A DNA stretch of 6,501 nucleotides from an uncultured Odoribacter sp. (GTDB lineage: Bacteria > Bacteroidota > Bacteroidia > Bacteroidales > Marinifilaceae): the NCBI GenBank assembly GCA_905204385.1, contig CAJKZL010000183.1:1-6501 (forward strand). Direction: 5' to 3'. Position numbers and translations under genes: made by a program. Below, in pieces: positions 1-4,153 of the stretch (its first letter is position 1; every line of letters begins with the position of its first letter). Below the pieces are notes generated by a model that saw nothing but the letters and a program-made list of their open reading frames with translations, was not told the origin of the DNA and ran no database searches.

Positions 1-365
1 GTAAATTGATTTATACCGATGGAGGGCATAATCCTCCGGGAGTTATCCGTAAAAGCGGAATTGTTGAATTCTTGCCGGCTACGGGCGATATGGTTTTAGG
101 AATCCGTGAAAATGCTGTTTTTCATGAGAATGGCCTGAGATTGGGACCGGGTGACCGTTTGTTTCTTTATACCGATGGAGTAACGGAAGCTATGAATGAC
201 CGGTATGAGTTATATGGAGAAGAACGATTGCTTGAGGAATGCCGGAAGATGGCCGGAGATTCTTCCCGGGAGATGGTGGATAGAATAGCGACGTCTGTCA
301 CCGGGTTTGCCGGAGCTGCCGAGCAATCGGATGATATTACGATGTTGGCTGTTGTCATAAAATAA
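1..365 (+). CDS. PPM/SpoIIE-family serine/threonine phosphatase, C-terminal part (5' end outside window)
   Basis: About 120 C-terminal residues are visible; the reading frame enters at base 3 and ends with TAA at 363-365. The fragment carries the later motifs of the SpoIIE/RsbU phosphatase domain: a GHNPP motif, then PGDRLFLYTDGVTEAMN with the metal-binding Asp of the YTDG segment, then YGEERLLEE, and near the end SDDITMLAVV with the Asp pair that normally binds the catalytic metals. Enzymes of this family usually dephosphorylate a phosphoserine on STAS-type anti-anti-sigma proteins, or act as the output domain of a sensor or response regulator; the sensory part would lie upstream and cannot be seen. 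The first motif is slightly unusual, TDGGHNPP rather than the common NAGHNPP. The receptor gene begins 17 or 71 bases downstream depending on its start, so co-transcription is likely. Family assignment is firm; the physiological target is unknown. Confidence 0.9.
   Translation, partial: KLIYTDGGHNPPGVIRKSGIVEFLPATGDMVLGIRENAVFHENGLRLGPGDRLFLYTDGVTEAMNDRYELYGEERLLEECRKMAGDSSREMVDRIATSVTGFAGAAEQSDDITMLAVVIK
10..24 (+). repeat. 15-base exact direct repeat, copy 1 (within phosphatase gene)
   Basis: TTTATACCGATGGAG occurs here and again at 166-180, in the same reading frame and 156 bases (52 codons) apart. Both copies encode a YTDG peptide. The second is the conserved YTDG motif of the family; the first sits where NAGH is more usual. 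Confidence 0.75.
166..180 (+). repeat. 15-base exact direct repeat, copy 2 (within phosphatase gene)
   Basis: Second copy of TTTATACCGATGGAG, encoding the conserved metal-binding YTDG motif of the phosphatase domain. Recombination between the two copies would remove 52 codons in frame. Confidence 0.75.
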
Positions 366-368
366 GGA
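364..368 (+). promoter_or_regulatory. Possible ribosome binding site for the upstream receptor start (ATG at 383)
   Basis: AAGGA overlaps the phosphatase stop codon and lies 14 bases before the ATG at 383. The spacing is longer than ideal. It would support translation from 383, but Bacteroidota often do not rely on Shine-Dalgarno pairing, so it is weak evidence. Confidence 0.3.
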
Positions 369-426
369 AAATCTATAAAATTATGGTGTGGGAATTTAGT
401 CCGGGTTTGTTGTTCCGGATTTCTGC

Positions 427-431
427 GAAGA
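427..431 (+). promoter_or_regulatory. Possible ribosome binding site for the preferred receptor start (ATG at 437)
   Basis: GAAGA lies 5 bases before the ATG at 437. It is a weak purine-rich match. Together with the compact signal peptide that begins at 437, it favours this start over the ATG at 383. Confidence 0.3.
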
Positions 432-436
432 TCGAT

Positions 437-496
437 ATGGGGAAAAGATGGGTGATCTGTTTTGTTTTCAGTTGTTTTTCCTTTGGGGTAAACGCG
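437..496 (+). other. Signal peptide of the TonB-dependent receptor
   Basis: Twenty codons: a basic start (GKR), a hydrophobic core (WVICFVFSCFSFGV) and a V-N-A cleavage site followed by Gln-Glu, the NAQ pattern common in Bacteroidota exported proteins. There is no lipobox cysteine at the cleavage site, so it looks like a signal peptidase I substrate. Confidence 0.8.
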
Positions 497-2836
497 CAGG
501 AATATACAGCGCAACGGATATTACAGCAAGCGGTAGCAGCGTATAATATCGGACATTTTAAACAAGTAGAGGCCTTATTGGAGAAAGAGCGGATATCCCG
601 TTGGCCGACTGAAGAACGTTGTCAAGCCTGGCGTTTGCTGGCTTTAACTTGTCTGGCAACAGATCGTTGGGATCATTGTCTAATCATGATACAATGTATG
701 TTGGAAGCCGAACCTTATTATACTCCATCCCTCCAAGATCCTTTACGCTTTGTCCAGTTGGTAAAAAAAATGCAATCGGGTAATACGACCTTAGTGACTG
801 CTTCGCAACAGGAAGAAAGTCCCGCGGAAGCTCCTGTACCTGTTACGATTATTACCCGTGATATGATGGCAAATATCGGTGCGCGGACTTTAAAAGAGGT
901 TTTGCTGGCCTATGTTCCCGGTATGAACCATGTGGAAAGTGCCAATGAAGTAAACATAGCCATGCGCGGTATCTTTTCTTCCGGCCAACAGAAAATATTG
1001 ATTATGCTTAATGGACATCGGTTGAATAGCCGTACGACAAACGGGGCAAATCCGGATTACAGCATTGGCTTGACAAAAGTGAAGCAGATCGAGGTTTTGC
1101 GTGGTCCAGCCTCTTCTTTATACGGAAATGTAGCATTGACCGCTGTCGTCAATATCATTACCGAGGATCAAACTGACGGCATCACCGTAGAGTTTGGAAT
1201 GGGAAACTGGGGACAGAGACGAATTGATTTACTGATAAACAGGCGTTTTCCGGATGCCCGCTTTAAGATCTGGGGAGAAGTGTTCCGGTCAGACGGGCAG
1301 TTGGTGAGGGTGGCCCGTGAACAGGCGGTGACCGATCCGTATACGGTGAAACAGTCGTCCGGTCAAGCTATTATCGGCGGTTATAAAGATCAGCCTTCTT
1401 ACGACCTGGGATTTACTGTAAATCATCGGAAATTTTATTTTTTGTTCAATCAACGTTATTGTAAACCCGTCGATCCTTTTGCTGCTGTGGGCAGGGCGCA
1501 GGGTGCATGGTATACTTATGGCAAATATCCGAAAGTGAATGGGATGAAGACAGGATATGGAATCAGAAATACACAAACAGAATTAGCCTGGAATGGAAAT
1601 ATCGCCTCCTGGAAAATAAATGGGAGCATTGGGGTCGATTGGGTGATTCATAACCAAATGGCGGTTGCCGGTGACGGAATGAGAGGATATGAAATGAACG
1701 GGGAGTATACCTATAATAATTGTCAAGTGGTGAATTGGCAGGAATATACTATCGGAGGAATGGTGAAAACTGCTGTGAATTATGATGCGGGAAAAGCCGG
1801 AAACGGGAATATATTGATGGGGTTTCAGTTTGAGCATACCCGGGTATATTCCTCGGATTGCAGACTCTGGAAAGATTTTGATATTTTATTAGTCGGGTTG
1901 GATGTACTTAAGACAGGAAAAGAAAATTCATATTCAGGTTTTACGCAGTTTAAACATCGTTGGGCTAAACAAGGTATTGTTAATGCAGGTATCCGTGCGG
2001 ATTGGAAGATCCGGGCAGACGGAAAATCTATTTTTGCCGTTTCGCCCCGGATATCGTTGATTTGGCTGCCGGAAGGACCTTGGCATTTTAAAGGAAGCGT
2101 TTCCAGGGCTTTTGTGGATGCTCCTTATTTTTTTCGTTATTATAATTTGCCTACCTATAAGGCAGACAGCTTGCTAAAACCCGAATATCTGACTTCTGTA
2201 CAGTTGTCTTACGGTTGTCAAATAACCGGAGGCTGGTATTTTGAGGGTAATTTGTTTTATAATTTATTGACGGATATGATCTATAGGGATAAAACGATCA
2301 TGAATGATTCCGATCCTTATAAGAATGCCGGCCGTATGAAAATTGCCGGTTGGGAGCATATCTTGCGTTTTCAGGGTAATCGCTGGCGGACTAACTGGAA
2401 TATGGCTGCATTACTGGCATTGAACCGGGTGGAAAATGTTTCCGGAAAAGGAAAAGTATACCATATCCCTCCCTTGACGCTGACCGGAGTGGTGGCTTAT
2501 TGTGTGTTGAAAAAAGAAAAAGGTGAGCTTTGGTTGCAAATGGATGGAAAGTATACGACCAAACAATCGTCCCCGATCCGGAATATTTATTTTGGGCGTG
2601 GACCTAAACCTCAAGGAATAACAGACGAATATGGGGCCGTGACTTTACCGGATTACCGTTTACCGGCAAATTATTTGATAAACGGTGGGGTTTCCGGGCA
2701 ATGGAAACGAATGTTTTTTTCGGGGTTTGTATACCATGTTTTCAACCGGGTTTATTATCAGGGAGGTTCCACTTTATTGCCTTATCGTCAGCAGGGGAGA
2801 AGCGTGTTGTTAAAAGCAGGTATAAAATTCAAATAG
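437..2836 (+). CDS. TonB-dependent outer-membrane receptor with helical N-terminal domain
   Basis: A complete 799-residue receptor (817 if started at ATG 383, same frame). From 437 it begins with a compact signal peptide, MGKRWVICFVFSCFSFGVNA, with likely cleavage before QEY; the 383 start would add an untypical 18-residue extension, so 437 is preferred. Residues about 22-112 form a helical, TPR-like segment ending in EPYYTPSLQDPLRF, an extension seen in some Bacteroidota receptors. A TonB-box-like TTLVTAS follows at about 117-123, then the plug (about 129-244) with VPVTIITRDMM, LKEVLLAYVPGM, LIMLNGHRLNS and LRGPASSLYGNVALTAVVNIIT. The rest is rich in alternating aromatic strands, typical of the 22-stranded barrel, and ends in AGIKFK. 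Such proteins take up siderophores, cobalamin, metals or other ligands using energy from TonB-ExbBD. No SusD-like partner gene follows, which argues against glycan uptake; the adjacent NRPS suggests, but does not prove, that the ligand is a peptide product. The next gene starts 57 bases downstream. Confidence 0.93.
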   Translation: MGKRWVICFVFSCFSFGVNAQEYTAQRILQQAVAAYNIGHFKQVEALLEKERISRWPTEERCQAWRLLALTCLATDRWDHCLIMIQCMLEAEPYYTPSLQDPLRFVQLVKKMQSGNTTLVTASQQEESPAEAPVPVTIITRDMMANIGARTLKEVLLAYVPGMNHVESANEVNIAMRGIFSSGQQKILIMLNGHRLNSRTTNGANPDYSIGLTKVKQIEVLRGPASSLYGNVALTAVVNIITEDQTDGITVEFGMGNWGQRRIDLLINRRFPDARFKIWGEVFRSDGQLVRVAREQAVTDPYTVKQSSGQAIIGGYKDQPSYDLGFTVNHRKFYFLFNQRYCKPVDPFAAVGRAQGAWYTYGKYPKVNGMKTGYGIRNTQTELAWNGNIASWKINGSIGVDWVIHNQMAVAGDGMRGYEMNGEYTYNNCQVVNWQEYTIGGMVKTAVNYDAGKAGNGNILMGFQFEHTRVYSSDCRLWKDFDILLVGLDVLKTGKENSYSGFTQFKHRWAKQGIVNAGIRADWKIRADGKSIFAVSPRISLIWLPEGPWHFKGSVSRAFVDAPYFFRYYNLPTYKADSLLKPEYLTSVQLSYGCQITGGWYFEGNLFYNLLTDMIYRDKTIMNDSDPYKNAGRMKIAGWEHILRFQGNRWRTNWNMAALLALNRVENVSGKGKVYHIPPLTLTGVVAYCVLKKEKGELWLQMDGKYTTKQSSPIRNIYFGRGPKPQGITDEYGAVTLPDYRLPANYLINGGVSGQWKRMFFSGFVYHVFNRVYYQGGSTLLPYRQQGRSVLLKAGIKFK

Positions 2837-2893
2837 GTCCGATGAGGAATAGAGGAATTAATAACGAATTATTTAAACATAAATGAAATTGAA
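2837..2893 (+). other. 57-base A/T-rich intergenic leader before the NRPS gene
   Basis: No terminator hairpin and no Bacteroidota-type promoter (TAnnTTTG at -7 with TTTG near -33) could be recognised, so read-through from the receptor gene is likely. It contains two GAATTA copies at 2855-2860 and 2866-2871, 11 bases apart. AGAGGA at 2851-2856 is too far from the ATG to be a normal ribosome binding site. A four-codon ORF begins at 2883. Confidence 0.5.
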
Positions 2894-2897
2894 ATGA
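2883..2897 (+). other. Four-codon upstream ORF (MKLK) overlapping the NRPS start as ATGA
   Basis: ATG AAA TTG AAA TGA ends so that its stop codon overlaps the NRPS start codon (A of ATG at 2894, TGA at 2895-2897). Such overlap could couple translation, but an ORF this short can easily arise by chance in an A/T-rich leader and no ribosome binding site precedes it. Confidence 0.2.
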
Positions 2898-4153
2898 TAG
2901 AATTGAACCGATGGCAGAAAAGGTTTTGGGTGGATAGTTTGCTGCAACGGGGAAATGCGGCCAATATCGCGTTTATTTTCCGTGTAACGGGACCTTTGAA
3001 TATCGAAATATTTACTGAATCTGTAAGGAATATTGTCCGTAGAACCGAAAGTTTACGCTGTGTATGCCGGAATGATGAAGGAGGCGCTGTTTTAGCAGAG
3101 GCAGCAGAAGGAGAATTGTGTATAGAAAGCCTCGGTACAGACGGGAAGCAGGAAGATGATCTTGATGCATTCGGTCAACGTTTGTTTGATCTGGAAAAAG
3201 ATTTACCCTTACGGATATCGATCCGGAAAGAATCCTTCGATAGATTTCGCATAGTCTTTGTTTTTCATCATATCTGTGTGGATTTGGTGAGCTTGGCTGA
3301 TTTTTGGGACCAATTGTCTGTACATTACACCGTTTTATTAAAAAGGGGAATATTAAAACCTACTGTAAGGCCGGTATTGAAGGATTATCTGAAACTGGAA
3401 AAGAATCAGGATCCTCAATTACTTAAGGCGGGAATTAAATATTGGCGGCAATACATAGAAAGAGTGCAACCTGTTGTAATTTTGCCTTCGGGGACGTCGA
3501 AAGCAGGATGTATATTTTTTGACCTCGGCCCCAGGTTACATTCCAGAGTGAGTAAGTTAGCCCGGGAATTGAAAACAACGCCTTTCCGTGTGCTGATGAG
3601 TGCGTGGTTATGGACTTTATCGGCCTATTCGGGGAATCGTTGCCCTGCATTTAGTTATGCCGTCAATGTACGTCCTGTGGAGTGTTCTGGTCTCATTGCT
3701 CCTTTTGTGAATAATTTGCCTTGGGGAATGAATTTGGAAGATAATCCTTCTTTCAGGACGACTGTGGCGGAATGTACACACCAAAGACAAGAGTCCCGGA
3801 AATATCAGGAAATCAGTATAACGGATATCCTGGAATCTCTACGTCGAGCCGGTGTAGTAAAGCAAGGCGAACCTTTCCTGAACACGGCGGTCAATTATGC
3901 ACCGTGGGGAAATTCGCAGCGTTTGGAGTTGACCGGAACAGTGGTTGAATTCGAACGCCGTATAGCGACGGATTCTTATTTTGATCTGACCTTGGAGATA
4001 GAGCCCGAAGCTCCGGGACATTGCCGGATGATTTATAACAATAATCTGAGTAGGGGAATAATAGAGGGAATGGAGCGTTTTTGGATTCGTACATTGAATA
4101 GAGTCTGTCGCAATGCGGATGTCCGGTTTGCCGAAATTCCTTTGTTGACTCCC
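2894..4153 (+). other. NRPS condensation (C) domain
   Basis: Residues about 1-420. Visible motifs are WQKRFW (C1-like, 7-12), RRTESLR (49-55), the catalytic HHxxxD as HHICVD (125-130), YAVNVRP (255-261), IAPFVNNLP (268-276) and NYAPWGN (334-339 region). The catalytic His126 and structural Asp130 are present, so peptide-bond formation should be possible. The residue after the Asp is Leu instead of the usual Gly. Without a phylogeny the subtype (LCL, DCL or starter) cannot be fixed, but the absence of a cyclisation DxxxxD signature argues against a heterocyclisation domain. Confidence 0.9.

Noticed and set aside
401..417. TCCGG...TCCGG near the receptor start as a hairpin or operator
   Set aside because: The two arms pair only through the self-complementary CCGG core, a word that is frequent throughout this window, so there is no convincing stem.
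167..514. Open frame on the - strand, 115 codons
   Set aside because: It overlaps the phosphatase end and the receptor start, both of which have clear family motifs, and its translation shows no recognisable domain.
2701..2886. 61-codon frame spanning the receptor end and the gap
   Set aside because: Most of it overlaps the receptor's last strands in another frame and its translation is not recognisable; only its tail lies in the gap.
2837..2893. Promoter or terminator between receptor and NRPS
   Set aside because: No TAnnTTTG-type promoter and no stem-loop followed by a T run could be found; the two GAATTA copies are too short to call an operator.
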